Assembly: GCA_026413225.1 (NCBI GenBank)
Contig: CM048560.1
Span: 11,054,001-11,118,000 of the forward strand
From: Otis tarda
Lineage: Eukaryota > Chordata > Aves > Otidiformes > Otididae
DNA: 64,000 nt
Direction of reading: 5' to 3'
Position numbers and translations under genes: made by a program. Below are positions 11,053 to 22,982 of this stretch, one piece after another; positions within the stretch are counted from its first letter, which is position 1, and each line of letters opens with the position of its first letter. The notes under the pieces are model-generated. The model saw only the letters and a program-made list of their open reading frames with translations, did not search any database and had not been told where the DNA came from.

Positions 11053-11709
11053 AACTAGCTGAACTTCTCAAACAGGAGAGTGTTTGTTCATTTGAGAACA
11101 GTCTGTGGTATTCTGTGGGAGGATAGTGGGAGATGAAGAGCTCAACTAATTGGAAAGTATTCAGAAATTTGGTTTCTGCCTGTTAAAATAGATGGGATTG
11201 TGTCAATCTTGGCTATAAGCTGCAGCTTTACATGGCTGAGAACAGCTTGTGGGGAGGGAGGGCAGGGTTCATTTTATAAAGGTTTTTTTTCACAGTTCCT
11301 GGGGCAGAGATTCTTTGAAACCCAGTTTGTTGGGTGGAATAGGGATAAAAGCCTAATCCTCTTCCTTTAGCTTTGTTCCTATTTCCTGCACCTTCCCATA
11401 TTTATGTGCCTTTTGTCTATTTATAATGCCACTGGAAGAGGGGAGATACAATTGTTTGTCATTTGATTTATTTTGTAATTTCTCTAGCTTTTTTTGAAGA
11501 TGCAACACTACAGTGCTGTAAAGGGACAGGTGTTCGCCTTCAGCTGGACTCAGTAATGTGGACTGGATACTGTAAAAATACGAAGAGGTGGACTTGCCTG
11601 ACTGGATTCTGGTTTTGCAAACTTGAATGAGGAAAATATCTCACTAGGAATAGTAATCATGTTTATTTCCACCTTCAGTTACAAATCAGAGCTGTAGTCT
11701 GATGTACTA

Positions 11710-11715
11710 AATAAA
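11710..11715 (+). promoter_or_regulatory. SUCO proximal polyadenylation signal AATAAA
   Basis: A canonical hexamer about 660 bases after the stop codon, followed by T-rich sequence. Use of this site would remove about 800 bases of 3'UTR. Confidence 0.55.
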
Positions 11716-12514
11716 TCCTCTTTAGGATTTCCTGTGTAAGATGGGACCTTGGGCTGATGAACGCATTTGTTATCTAATTGCCTGCTGTAGTTCTCTGAAG
11801 GAAGCGTATGGGGAATGCTCACTGTTTCTGTGTTGAGAGGTCAGGGAAAAAGCTCAGCTGAAGAATGTGAGAGTGAGCTGGTGCAGCTGGGCTGTTCTCT
11901 GAGCCAGCTCTGGAAGTGTTGAGTTTGCAAACCCTTGAAGTCTGACCAGTCAGGCTGGTTCAAAGTGGGTATTTTCATAACGTTTGCTTTTGTATTGGCT
12001 AACAAATGTGCAGTGTTTGTATGGTTCGTATTTTCATATCCAAGTGTTTTTGTTTTTTTATTTTAACTGTGATTGTATATTTGGATACTATAGGATGTGT
12101 GATTGCTAAAATGTTGCGTGTATCTGAGTGAGTGGAACAAAAGGTTATTCCTTTTGACAGGTGTTACAGGTTCATGTAAAAGATAAGTTAACTTATTGAG
12201 CACTTTTAGTGGTCCCCTTTTTAACAGATCTAATGCCTTTCCTGGGTATTGTATGCAATGTGACTTATTTAAAGCCTTTGGTTTTTTTGCTGCTTTCTTG
12301 TTAGTTTATGAATACTTTAAGGTGATGTACTTTTGGAGCTGATCTGCACAATTAGCCAGTCAGAGCACATGAAACAGATGTGTTGAACATGAATTCGGAA
12401 AGGTTTCAAACCTGGGTGAGGAAAATGCATACCTCCTGAGTGCAGCATACAATGTTGTGGAACAAGAGTATGTAACTACAGAGCTGTAGTGCCATTAGAA
12501 ACTGTGAATTTCCA

Positions 12515-12520
12515 AATAAA
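12515..12520 (+). promoter_or_regulatory. SUCO distal polyadenylation signal AATAAA
   Basis: A canonical hexamer with a T/G-rich downstream element (TTTGTCTTTAATTTACTGG) within 30 bases. It is the likely main 3' end of the gene. Confidence 0.65.
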
Positions 12521-12540
12521 TCTGAACACTTTGTCTTTAA

Positions 12541-13311
12541 TTTACTGGCTTTATTTCAGTTTTCAAAATGAAACTTACAGCTTAAGTTCTTTGAGAAGGA
12601 CTAGTCTTTAAATTTCAGTCCAGGACTAAACTTGGGGTCCTTTGGGCCATAATAAGGAGTTCATAAAGGTGTTTGTCAGCCTAGATGTGTTTGTCTATTT
12701 AAAATAAGAAAAGAAGGGGTGAGGGGAGGGAAGCTGAAAGCTGAGTGGTGCTTGGAAAGTTCAGGAATCATGGCCAGGTAAAACTGCTAGAAAAGTTTCC
12801 AGCAGGCATCAGTTCACGCCGTGACCTGGGGGATCCTCAGAAGTGGCAGCTTTCTGTGAGAATGGCTGTGTGAAATTACCTCTTGGTACTAAGCTAAGGT
12901 TTGTGAAGGATATAAAAAGCCATTAAAAGAAGATGTTAAATAGTCATTTACCATTTCAAAACAGAGTTTTCAGCTTGAAGTTTGCCCCTTACTGTTCCCT
13001 TCCTCCTAACTTATTTAAAACAAGCATAGTAGCACTGCCTGCAGCCAAGTGCCAGGTTCACCAGCTGTCCAGTGTCTGCCTCTCTTGTCAGATGAGACCC
13101 CCCCAGCACTTCAGTGTCTCAAGACTCTGCTTCATAACAGCACTGTGATTTAAAAAGCAATTGAATGTGAGGTTTGCTTGTGGCGTGGGATGTTTTTTGC
13201 GTGTGGGATTTTGTATTTACCGGCCTTCCTCTTGATACATCACTTGTTGGAAGTGTGCTTTCCCTGGTAGTCACTGAGCTGTTCTTGTCAGTAAGAATGA
13301 GCAGAAGCTGA
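12541..13311. other. Intergenic stretch after SUCO
   Basis: No exon, repeat family or RNA gene was recognised between the SUCO 3' end and the first LTR copy. Confidence 0.7.
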
Positions 13312-14425
13312 TGTTCTGGTTTTATTTAGAGAGGGGGACTATAGTGGTAGCTTCTGTAAGAAGTTGCTCGAAGTTGTTCCCCTTTGTTCAGTGGACTCGG
13401 CCGGGCGTAGGGCAGACCCGCTGCTGGCCAAGGCCGAGCCGATTGGTAGCAGAATGTTCCCTGAAAGTGCCTCTGTGAGACTGTATCGAAGAAGGGGAAA
13501 TCAGAGGGGGGAAAAAAAATGTGAAGGTGCTGAGTGGGGCAAAGAGGGGGAGGCGTGGGCCTTGTGGCCCTCACCCTCTGGCCTCCTGCTGGGTGGCCAT
13601 ATGGGCCTGACTCAGCCCAGCTGTGAGAAGTGGACAGGAGGTCAGATATGAAGAGAACCTGCCTGTGGTGAAGAATTTCTGGTGAGAGGAACGGCTGCAG
13701 ATACCAAGGTCAGTGAAGGAGGGGGAGGAGTAATGCGGCTCCTGGCCAGAATTCCCCTGCAGCCTGTGGTGATGACCATGGTGAGGCTGGCTGTCCCCCT
13801 GCAGCCCATGGAGGTCTATGGAGGGCCAGAGATCCACCTGCAGCCCATGGAGGACCCCATGTTGGGGCAGGTGGCTGCCTGATGGAGGCTGTAACCCATG
13901 GAGGGCCTGCTGTGGCAGCTGTTCTGGAGGGACTGCACCCCATGGAAGAAAATTACCTGTGTTGGAGCAGTTTCACAAAGGACTGTAGCGTATGGGTGGG
14001 ACCCCACAACGGAGCAGGGGAGGAATGTGAGGAGTTCTTCCCCTGACAATGAAGCAGTGGCGTAAAACAACATGTGATGAACTGACCGCGACCCCCATTC
14101 CCTCTTCCCCCCTGTGCTGCTCAAGGTGGGAGAGGTGGTAGAGATAATGTTAAGCCTGGGAAGAGGGAGGGGTGGAGGGAGGTTATCTTGTTCTCTGTCT
14201 CACTATCCTGCTGTTTTTAGTAATAAATGAATAGTTTTCCCCAAATCGAGTCTGTTTTGCCCATAATGGTAACTTTAAGGATTTTCTCCCTGTCCTTATC
14301 TCAAACCTGGAGCCTTTTTTTTTTCTTATATTCTCTCTCCCTATTCTCTCGGAGGGTGGAGGTGATACAGGGAATTAACAGTCTGCTAAACTCTTTCCGA
14401 GCTGTAGAGTTTGATCCACGTGTCA
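13312..14425 (+). mobile_element. Avian endogenous-retrovirus LTR copy, sense orientation (family A, copy 1)
   Basis: The segment has the layout of an LTR family common in bird genomes. It has a GC-rich 5' part, a middle section of diverged tandem units around CTGCAGCCCATGGAGG, an AATAAA at 14222-14227, and a 3' part with TTCCCCAAATCGAGTCTGTT and CTGTCCTTATCTCAAACC. The same two 3' motifs occur on the opposite strand at 35.1 kb, which supports a family assignment from this window alone. It starts TGTTCTGG, but the 3' end is decayed, so both limits are approximate. No clear target-site duplication and no gag, pol or env reading frame lies beside it, so it is probably a solo LTR. Several short open frames inside it are chance. 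Confidence 0.75.
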
Positions 14426-15770
14426 GAGGGAGTGAGAGACTGTGTAATCTGGTCCCAGTCGGGGCTGAACTACAGCAGCTGGACATGACTGAGCTCTAAG
14501 AACAGCCCATCTTCACTCTGGCTGTAAACCAAAGGCTGACAGACCCAGAGTATGCTGATGGGTGTAGAATGAGGCCAAGTCAGTCATGATGCAATATGCA
14601 GGCAACAAATGTGTCTCTAATGGGGGTTTATTTTTGCTTTGTTCTAGTTGGCCTGTAAGCATTGGATTAAAGGAAATCTGGTTTTGAAATTGAAGCTAAA
14701 CCAAAGATAGTGGTGGTCATTTATATTTATCAGCTATACAGTGGGAGCTGTATAGCTCTGAGGCAGGAAGGATTGCTTTTCCTGGAAGCAGCGGTTCTGT
14801 GGATGGTTGGAAACTTCCCTCCTCGTGCTTTTCTGTTTTGCTGTAATAGACAATTTCTTGCTTTGTCCTGTGTTATTTGCTTCCTAGAGTGGATTAGCCC
14901 ACAGCACTGGTGAGCAAGCCTTGCGTATCACTTGGAAATTACGGTTGAGGAATTAGTAGTGCTCCTCAGTGCTTCCTCATGCAAGAGGAAAGCATGTGTT
15001 TTGTTTAAAAGTGTTTATGTGCACGTGCCCGTTCTCTTGGGAAGGTGATGCTTAGCCTTGGACTGAAATAGCTTTGTGCTGGCGCTCTCCGGCTGATATG
15101 GTCTGCCTTTTATACCTTAGATGCTGGTAAATCTGAGTAGGTTGTGCATGTTTAAACTCCAACACATGTTCAAATTTACAAGTTAACAATTTTGGATAAG
15201 AAAAAGTGGCTTTTAAACCAGTCCTTTCATACCGTGCTCTCTCTATATAACTGGGCATGACCTAGATCTAAGGGATTGCTGCATTCTGTGGAAAAATATT
15301 GAGGATAAACCTTGTCATGTAACGAACACATAGGAAACATGTCATGCGAGTAACACATGCTAAATGGACAAAGCAGAGCTCTGTGGTTGAGGTCTCATGA
15401 CTTCCAGTTCACACTGGAGATGTGGCAGATGCCTTAAGTGGTAGATAACGCAGGACCAGAAACTCTTCTCACTCAGGCTCCCGTGTTTCAAGCCTGTTTT
15501 GAGAATGCCTTACAGCATTCTCACTTCTCAAAGTGTATCCCAAAATCCATGTAAAGAATAAATGATGTCATGAGCTGTGTAGGTTCTCTTTCCTGAAAGC
15601 TACTTAGAGTTCCTAAGAAATGCTGCCTCTGGGCTCTGAGTCAACAGGAGCTTGTGTGATTCAGCCCGTGTGATGGGGAGCAAAGGCATTGTGAACAGTG
15701 CAGACTTTGCTAGTATTTTAAATATCTGGCTAACAGAAACTTAGAGAAAAATGGTGAAACATGTCAGCCT
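14426..15770. other. Intergenic stretch
   Basis: No gene or recognisable repeat was seen between the first LTR copy and the G/T minisatellite. Confidence 0.65.
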
Positions 15771-15880
15771 GGGGTTTGTTTTGGGGTGGGGGTTTTTTTT
15801 GTTTGTTTTGGGGTGGGTTTTTTTTGTTTGTTTTGGGGTGGGGTGTTTTTTTGTTTGTTTTTTTTGTTTTTTTTTTTTTG
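15771..15880. repeat. G/T-rich minisatellite, about 3.5 units of 25-27 bp
   Basis: The unit TTTGTTTTGGGGTGGG followed by a T8-G block repeats three times with small length changes, then a T-only partial unit. Every unit carries two runs of three to five G, so the + strand has seven G-runs of at least three. A run-on open frame here is a translation of the repeat and not a gene. Confidence 0.85.
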
Positions 15881-18800
15881 TGGAGATGGCTGTTAGCAGC
15901 AATGACTCCTGTGAATAAAGCACATCTATCACAGAGTCACTCCTGGCGCGTGTCAGCTGAGGAGTGACTTCCGTATTCTCCTAGGTACGTTACCGAACCA
16001 TTTCAACTATGTCTCGGTCTAACCTTTCCAATCAAAGCACAGGTTATGCTTCAGCTGCTGGGAAAGCCGGCATCTGAAGGAACCTACGGAGCTGATGGTG
16101 CTATCACGAAGTCAAGAGTGCTTGTTCTGGCAGTAGACTGAAGGTTGAACCACAGCTTCCGTCTGCTACTGCCTTGCTGCTTTTAATTATTTGTAACCAC
16201 TTTTTTTTTAAAAAAAAAGGCTTTTAATGTTAAGTTCTTATTGCTTAATGTTATCCTTTCATGTGGGCTCTTGAGTCATTTTTTACTTCCAGTTTTATTA
16301 ACGTCACACTGACTCTAGCTTTCAAAACTTGATTCTTTGGTAGAATCAAGTCCTTCTTAAATTGGTCATAATCTTTATAGAGTGATAATAGTTTCTAATG
16401 AAGACAGCTTATAAATCTTGACATATTCCTGTGGTGTTGTGGATACTTAGAGAGAGGGCCGGGTCCATCTTGTGATATTGCATAATAAGACTGGACAGTT
16501 GTTGGTGTAAAATACCAAGAAGCCAGCATGCGTATGCAGTAGTGAGGACTGCATCTTTGCAGTCCTTGGGCAGGTCTTGAGCCCAAGGTAAAAAATATTT
16601 AAGCAACATGAAGGTTTCCATGGGAGGATGGGTAGTCAGAAACATATGCATTGCATAAGTGAATGACTAGCCACGTCTGCCAAAATAAGGTATTTAGGTT
16701 ATATACACTAAGCATCAGAGTGGAAAGCCAATATTTTTAAAATATGAAAATTCTACTAGCTGTGTGGTATTGGTAAGGAGAGAACTCAAGTATAAGGTGT
16801 CTTTGTGGTGGTTTCTGCTTTTGCCAAGTTGCAGTGAGAGATGAAACAAGATGGAACAGCTTAGCATGCTTCACTTAATTAGGTACAAACATGTTCCACT
16901 TCATTTGGAACAATTAAAGTGTAGAGCCCTGACCACAAAGTGCTGTGGGTAGGCCACCAAGCAGTGTGTGTCTCATCTTCTGGAAACCCTGAGTGTCAAA
17001 CACCATCAGAAGAAATGCTGAATAAATTACTGGGGTTTGTAACACCTCAAGAAGAATTAGTGTTCCCAGAGCTTCTTTAGATAAAACGCATTCACTTAGG
17101 AAAGGATGGCGATACTCATGAATCTTTCTTATGTATCCCTTCTATAATTTAAGAATAGTCATTTTAAAAGAAGCTACCAAGCAGCTTTCTGCTGTCTCTC
17201 ATATTGGACACATGGCCTGGAAGCTGCAGCTGGCCTTGCCTGTGCTGCTTTTCATCAGAGTCACTAATTAAGTCACAGATTAGAGGTGTGGCTTTTGATA
17301 GGGACTGATATGAAGTGGGCATAGAAATTTAAAATAAATGTTTGCCATCTTGAGTTTTGTTTTTTCCTTTGTTAGATGTGGTGGCTAGACCCTACATGCT
17401 CTGGGCCCTCTGTAAATTCCCAGCAAACAAGAATCCTTGTCTGTGATTTTTTTAATTTATTTTTTTTTTTAGAAAAATAACTCAAAGCAGCTAATGAGTA
17501 TCTCCTGTTAGTCATAATTTGACATGGTTACTGCTGAAATGTCAAGGTTATGTACACTGCCCATGAAATCACCTGTAGCTCCAAGTTAAATCCCAGGAAA
17601 GTCAGCTGAAAGTCCCTCAGTGTTCTGGGAAGGTGGCTGATGTGGGTCACTGGTGTCAGGGTGCTCATGTGTGGTGTTGGGCTCTCTGTTTATCAAACGG
17701 ATGCTGGAGGGCCTGAATTCACTCAGTGATGCAGAGCTGAGGTGTGATCCTGGTGGAACTCAGTAAGGATCTCAAGGTAGATCCAAATTTTTTTTTAATG
17801 GGCTGAGAACAGCTGATCCCAAGAAGGAATAAAACTGTTCGAATACTGACTAGGCCACACAGGCCAGCAGAAGCAGCTGGTGTTTTCCAGGGCCAAGCCT
17901 GGATGTGTTCTGGCAGCCAGGTGGATCCTGGTGAAGGGCTTGTGAACCCAGTTCTTGACTGTCACAGAGGAGGATGGGAAATCAACATCTGCACGTTCAC
18001 TGTGGTCTTCCTTGCAACCTCTGAGTGGCCACAACAGCTTGTTCCGTTTTCTCCCATGAGTAAGCTGCTGTGTGTTACGAGATGACCTGCTTCTCTTTCT
18101 CGGATGTTCAAGTAATAGATCTCATTGCCCTGTAACCACTATACCTCATTTTCTTGCTTGTGTCACAGACACACACAAAAAAAATCTTAGTCTTTTGCTT
18201 TCAGTTCTTTTCCTTTTCTCAGCTGCTTTGGCTCCTTCCCTGGTTGGAACCTCTCCTGCCTCAGGTCCCAGACAGAAGGGCCCTGCAGAGCCCTGCACCT
18301 CTTCTGCTGAACCCAGAGCTGCCTGCTTGTTGGGATCATGGTGTAGTTGCCACGTGCTTAATGAAGAACAAAGCACCTTGCTCACTGGAAAATGGCCATA
18401 TTAAGCACTGCAATGCCAGGCCAGAACTGGTAGAAATGGATTTTGACCCGTGCCCTTGAGTGTGAATATGTGCATGATGTGCATGTCTCCCTTGCGAGCT
18501 GTTGGCACCAAGACATGTCTTCACATGGGCCGCAAATGCTTCTAGCAAAGAGCAGTTGTTGAGGAAATGAAAAGCGTGACCCTTTTTCTTTTTTTTTTTT
18601 TTTGAAAATTCAGTTTCACAGACATGTAATAAAGAAACAACACTAAGATGTCAGTGCTAACTGCAAAGGCTGGGTGCGTTCTGGTTTCTTCCACACCCCT
18701 TGAAGGCTTCAGTTGCTGGAGATCCTGCTACTATTGGAGGCAGTTCTCATGAGCATTCATTTCAATGTTCAGCCAAAAATCCATGTCTTTTTTGTGTAAA

Positions 18801-21800
18801 CCTCTTCAGCTTTGGCTCCCAGTTAGTGGCTCCCTGGAAAGGTTTTTTTTCCTGTGAGATTCAAGAACCCTCTGCTGTTGGAAATCATCCCTCTTCATAC
18901 AGATTTTTCATAAACTGTCCATCCCTCCCTGTCTGCTCTTGAATGGGCCAAGCTGAATGCCTTTACTGTCCGGTAGTTATTGCAGCTTCTTCCTGAGCCC
19001 CTCTGAAGTTGACTATAAACTTGTGATGTGGGTTCTGGGACTGTCTGTAGCTGTCCCGTGCTGCACATGAGCTCATACCTATGGGATCCTGCAGGCTTTC
19101 CCTGCTGGACGCTCATGTCCAGCTGGGTGGCCTCTATCAGTTTCAGAACTGTTTTCTTTCTAGGATGTTATTTTCTATCTAAAGAGTTTGATCTGCAGTT
19201 TTTTGTTTCTAAACTTGTTTTCTTCTGATTGAATTCCCTGTCCTTGTGGTTACTTAGGATCTCTTACCAGTTATTTTAATCTGTAAATATTACTGGTGTA
19301 ACACTTTGCTTGGTTTTCTCTAGACCTGTGGTAAAGGTGTTGAGATAGCGCTGTGTTGAGGACAAGCCTGGTGGAAAATCAGAAGCTTTGTCCAGGATGG
19401 TGCTCGCAGTTACTCTTTCCAGCATTAATGGATGCCATCTCGTCTGCCAGCGGTGGCTTATCCTTACTGGTTTGCAGTATTTGCCTCTCCTGGCTCTGAT
19501 GGCACAGTTTAGCTTGGGACTGCAAAAGGTTGCCGAATTAATGTTTTGAATCCTGTTTTTTGAATGTGAATGATTCTCAACTTCAGTTGGTTTTGGGGTG
19601 TAATTTATGCAGCTCTGTCGGTTTTCAAAAGTTGCCTTTTAGCATTTCCACCAGTTAATAGTGTAATAGGAAATATTAATCACTTTCAGACAGACGCATA
19701 TCTGACTCTGTCCAGAACCTGATCAGAGCATCTCCCACACAGTGGTTCACACTTTTTTATTTTCTGTCAAATATTAGACTTGGATCATTGTTCAAGTCCT
19801 GCTTTCTTTGGTGTATTTCAAGCAGGTCATACTTTTGTCCTTGAATCTGCTGCTACAAATCTTTAGCTGCTGGCTGATTTTCTTTGCTGTCAACATAAAC
19901 TTCAGCGTAGTAGTGTGTATTGTTAATAAGAGTTCCCACCTCTCCTCTGGGGGCGAGGTCGGGAGTGGAGGGGGGTTCTTCTGAACAAATCCTGGTTTTC
20001 TGTCTGTGTAATGTGGTGGCTTGTCTTTTGTTGGTTTTGGCAAAGGGGATTGAGTCTCTGATAAAAGGTATGGAAAGTGTTTCCATCTGAAAATATCCCC
20101 TCCTGTTCAAATGCCTGATAAGGCTGCTGAAAAGAGAGTGTGCATCTTGCAGACTGGGTGAAGAGGGGGACAGGGAGAAAAATCTGACACTGCTTTTGTC
20201 CTTTTTGTCCTTTTCCTACACAGTTGTCCTTGCCCCGTGTTTTAGGAGAGCTCAACCTTGTCTAAATTCTTCTGGCCTTCTAGCAATATAGATTCCCATG
20301 ACTTAGGTGTCTACCTACAGCAAATTGTCCCTCTTCTATTTCAAAAGCCCTCAAGCAATAGGAAGCCAGCAGAATACAGAGCCTGCAGGCATCATAGCGT
20401 GTGCTGCATAGACACAGCCCCGCGTGCTACTGCCTTCCAGCGGGTATCATCTTGGTGATCTCTGAAGGTGGTGACAGAGGAAACAGAGCTTGACAGCAGG
20501 ATCAGCACAGTAGAGTGTGCTAGGCAGGCAGAGGTCTCGGAAAGCATCCTGTGCACCAAAAATGGTGGTGAAATAGCCTCAATCTTTGACTTGTCATATG
20601 TGGTATTAGCAGGCTCTTGATCTGAGCATCCTAAAGAGAAGATGCAGCAGACATGGCTGAAATGGCTTTCAGTGGTTTCCTCATCTCTCCCCTCTCACTC
20701 ACCCATTAAAAAAGCATCTTTGTGAAAATAGGAAGCAGTGGGTGAGAAATAAGTACACTTCTGACATTTAAGGAAGATTGCTGCTGTGCTCGCAATCCCA
20801 CCAAGCTGTCTACATTAAACAGTCAGTGTCAGAAAAAACTGGAGAGCAGATCCTCTCCAGGCAAAGCTGTGTGCTTGATGACTTTTGACATGCTGATCAG
20901 CAATGCCTCCAACTTTGAGGAAGTCCTGGATTTCATTCCCTGCTCCTCAAGCAATCATTATATTTTACAGCAGTTGAAGGGGCCACACAAAGCATTGAAG
21001 AAATGGGAACTCCCTGCCACCCATGTCTGTGTTGCAGAGAGCCACGTGGACACTGGGCTCACTGCTCTGAGAGCAAGGCAGTGCAGGCACTGACTGCTGA
21101 ACGAGGAGCTTGAGTGGGTGGCAAGTCCCCCAGAATGTGACTCGGGCACCCATGGCAGCAGCAGGGCTGGGGTGCTGTGCAGGTGGGGTGGTGGAGAGTG
21201 TGCTGGCAGGAGACTCTTGGCCAGTCACCCTACTGCCTCTCTTTGCTCCCTGTGCCTTGGAGGCATCTCTCTTCCTCCATGCCCAGCACTGGCTAGCAGG
21301 CCGGAGCTCACCAGGGGGGCATGGGAGGTGCAGAGCTGAGCCCAGCCCTTTGTGTGACTCTTTGTTGTAACGATTGTAGGAACAGATGAGGACCTGTCCT
21401 CAGGCTTGCTGGGGAGCGCTGTTCTGGGATGCAGAGAGGAGGACTGAGTGAGGGTGGGCATGACTGGGCTCTGAACTGCTGGAGCTGGATTTATGTTGCT
21501 TTTGTGTCTTTTATGTCAAACATAGAAGTACGAGGAAGAGCCAGACAGGGTGCTGAAACCTCTCACGCTGCGGATCACTGCTGCAGCAAACGGCTGTGGT
21601 GAACGTCTTCAAAAAGCAGTGGGGTGTCTGGTGGTGCAGGCAAGGTTTTGAGGACATGTCTGACTTACTGGTGTGGTTGGAGACAAAGCTGAGCCCTTGC
21701 TTTGGAGAAACAAGTGTGCACATGTTGTTAAAGCGTGCTGTTCTCAGACCCCAGTTTTGATGTTCAAGATCAAAGCCTGTGTTGGGATCGCTTCTTTCTG

Positions 21801-22290
21801 CCACAGAGGAGACAAATCTCCAGATTGTTCTTGTATTACGCATTTTCTTTTTTTAAAGGCTAGCCCATAAAAATACACACTACAACACAGGTCTCTAAAA
21901 CGGAAGTGCAAATTGCTATGGACAATATTTTTTCTCTACCTGTAAATCTGTGGGAGAATCTCATTGCTAGCATTTAGAAATCTGTAGCCAAGGGAGTCTT
22001 AAATGGATGAACATCAATGTTCCTGTCTCTCCTCACTATGATTTTGTCATGAGCTCTTGTGAGTGCCGATCCTTGCAGCATGGCCTAAATTCTGGTGGGA
22101 TGCAAAACAGACAGAGCTAAGTAATTTGTCCTGTGTGAAGTAAAGCAATTTCCCAGCACCCACAGCTGCATTTGGGATCAGGTCTTCATCCTTCTGCTGA
22201 GCAGAGGAGTCCTCAGCTCTGTCTCTCCCCTCTTGCATAGGATGCCAGAGGTTTTGTCAGTCCTCTTGCTCTGCTTGTGGTCCAGGACAC
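15881..22290. other. Intergenic stretch between SUCO and FASLG
   Basis: No exon, tRNA or identifiable transposon was seen. It contains poly-T tracts (18589-18603 and others) and a small perfect hairpin at 16327-16351. The last few hundred bases before FASLG are GC-richer and probably hold its upstream control region. Confidence 0.6.
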
Positions 22291-22295
22291 CGCAG

Positions 22296-22309
22296 TGGAA
22301 AAGCAGCTG
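22296..22309. promoter_or_regulatory. Candidate NFAT-type site next to an E-box, upstream of FASLG
   Basis: TGGAAAA (22296-22302) is an NFAT core, followed after one base by CAGCTG (22304-22309). It lies about 420 bases before the FASLG ATG. NFAT control of the mammalian FASLG promoter is well established; its use at this particular site is inferred from the motif only. Confidence 0.3.
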
Positions 22310-22601
22310 CCTCCGCCCGAGTGGGCTGCTGGAAAGGGTGGTTGGTGGTGGGTGCGCGCTGGGCTGATTACTCAGCTTCACTGCTGAGTGCACCAGCTCC
22401 CCGAGCTCAGCTGCCAAGCGTGGTTTTGTGCCAGCGTAGTCTGCGACTGGGCTGGTCTCGCTGTGTGTGCATGCTGCCTCAGTGTGGGAGGAGCAGGACG
22501 GTGCCCCGAACTTGCAGTGGAGGGCGGAAGCTCTTTGGGGTTTTCTGTTGAGACTTGAGGCTTTCGGAGAGTTGCAGCGCTTGAGCTGGATGATGCAGGC
22601 G

Positions 22602-22608
22602 TATAAAG
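22602..22608 (+). promoter_or_regulatory. FASLG TATA box
   Basis: TATAAAG lies 114 bases upstream of the FASLG start codon. Transcription would then begin near 22630, leaving a 5'UTR of about 85 bases. The human FASLG promoter also has a TATA-type core. This placement excludes the in-frame ATGs at 22467, 22590 and 22593 from the main transcript. Confidence 0.6.
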
Positions 22609-22715
22609 GCAGAGCTGGGTCTTCCCCCAGGGCTCAGTCTGGGTCAGCCTCGGCAGTTTTTGGCTGTCACATAGAAGATCACGCCAAGAACGTCCAGCCC
22701 ATCCCGCTCCCAGCC

Positions 22716-22982
22716 ATGCAGCAGAACTTGAACTACGTGTACCCTCAGATCTTTTGGGTAGATGGCTGTGCCAGCCCCAGTACTTCCTGCCCCTCAGCAC
22801 CCTCCGTCGCTCCTTTCCCACCACCAGTACCTGATCGGAGCAGAAAACCAAGGAACAACACGGAAAGGAGGAGTGTCGGCTTCCTGGTGATCTCCTTGCT
22901 GATCCTGCTGGCCCTCACTGGAGTGGGGCTGAGCATGTTTCAGATTTTCCACCTGGAGAAGGAACTGGCTGAACTCAGAGAG
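22716..22982 (+). CDS. FASLG: FASLG exon 1: cytoplasmic tail, membrane anchor and stalk start
   Basis: The 267 coding bases encode residues 1-89 and end in phase 0 at GAGAG|GTGAGG. The tail has MQQNLNYVYPQIFWVDGCAS and a short VAPFPPPVPD proline stretch, then basic residues (RSRKPRNNTERR) before the hydrophobic anchor SVGFLVISLLILLALTGVGL. The frame is open well upstream of the ATG, but the TATA box and homology fix the start at 22716. Confidence 0.96.

Larger units (their letters stand above)
11053..12540 (+). other. SUCO: SUCO 3' untranslated region
   Basis: The sequence after the SUCO stop is AT-rich and carries two AATAAA signals. The distal one at 12515 is followed by a T/G-rich stretch, so most transcripts probably end near 12540. 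Exact cleavage sites are inferred. Confidence 0.75.

Noticed and set aside
13364-14124. Several open frames inside LTR copy 1
   Set aside because: They lie in both directions across non-coding LTR tandem units and match no retroviral protein.
15761-15967. Open frame with a Gly/Phe/Trp repeat protein
   Set aside because: It is only a translation of the G/T minisatellite.
22467-22715. Longer FASLG start at an upstream in-frame ATG
   Set aside because: Family N-terminal homology begins exactly at 22716, and the TATA box at 22602 would place these ATGs outside the transcript.
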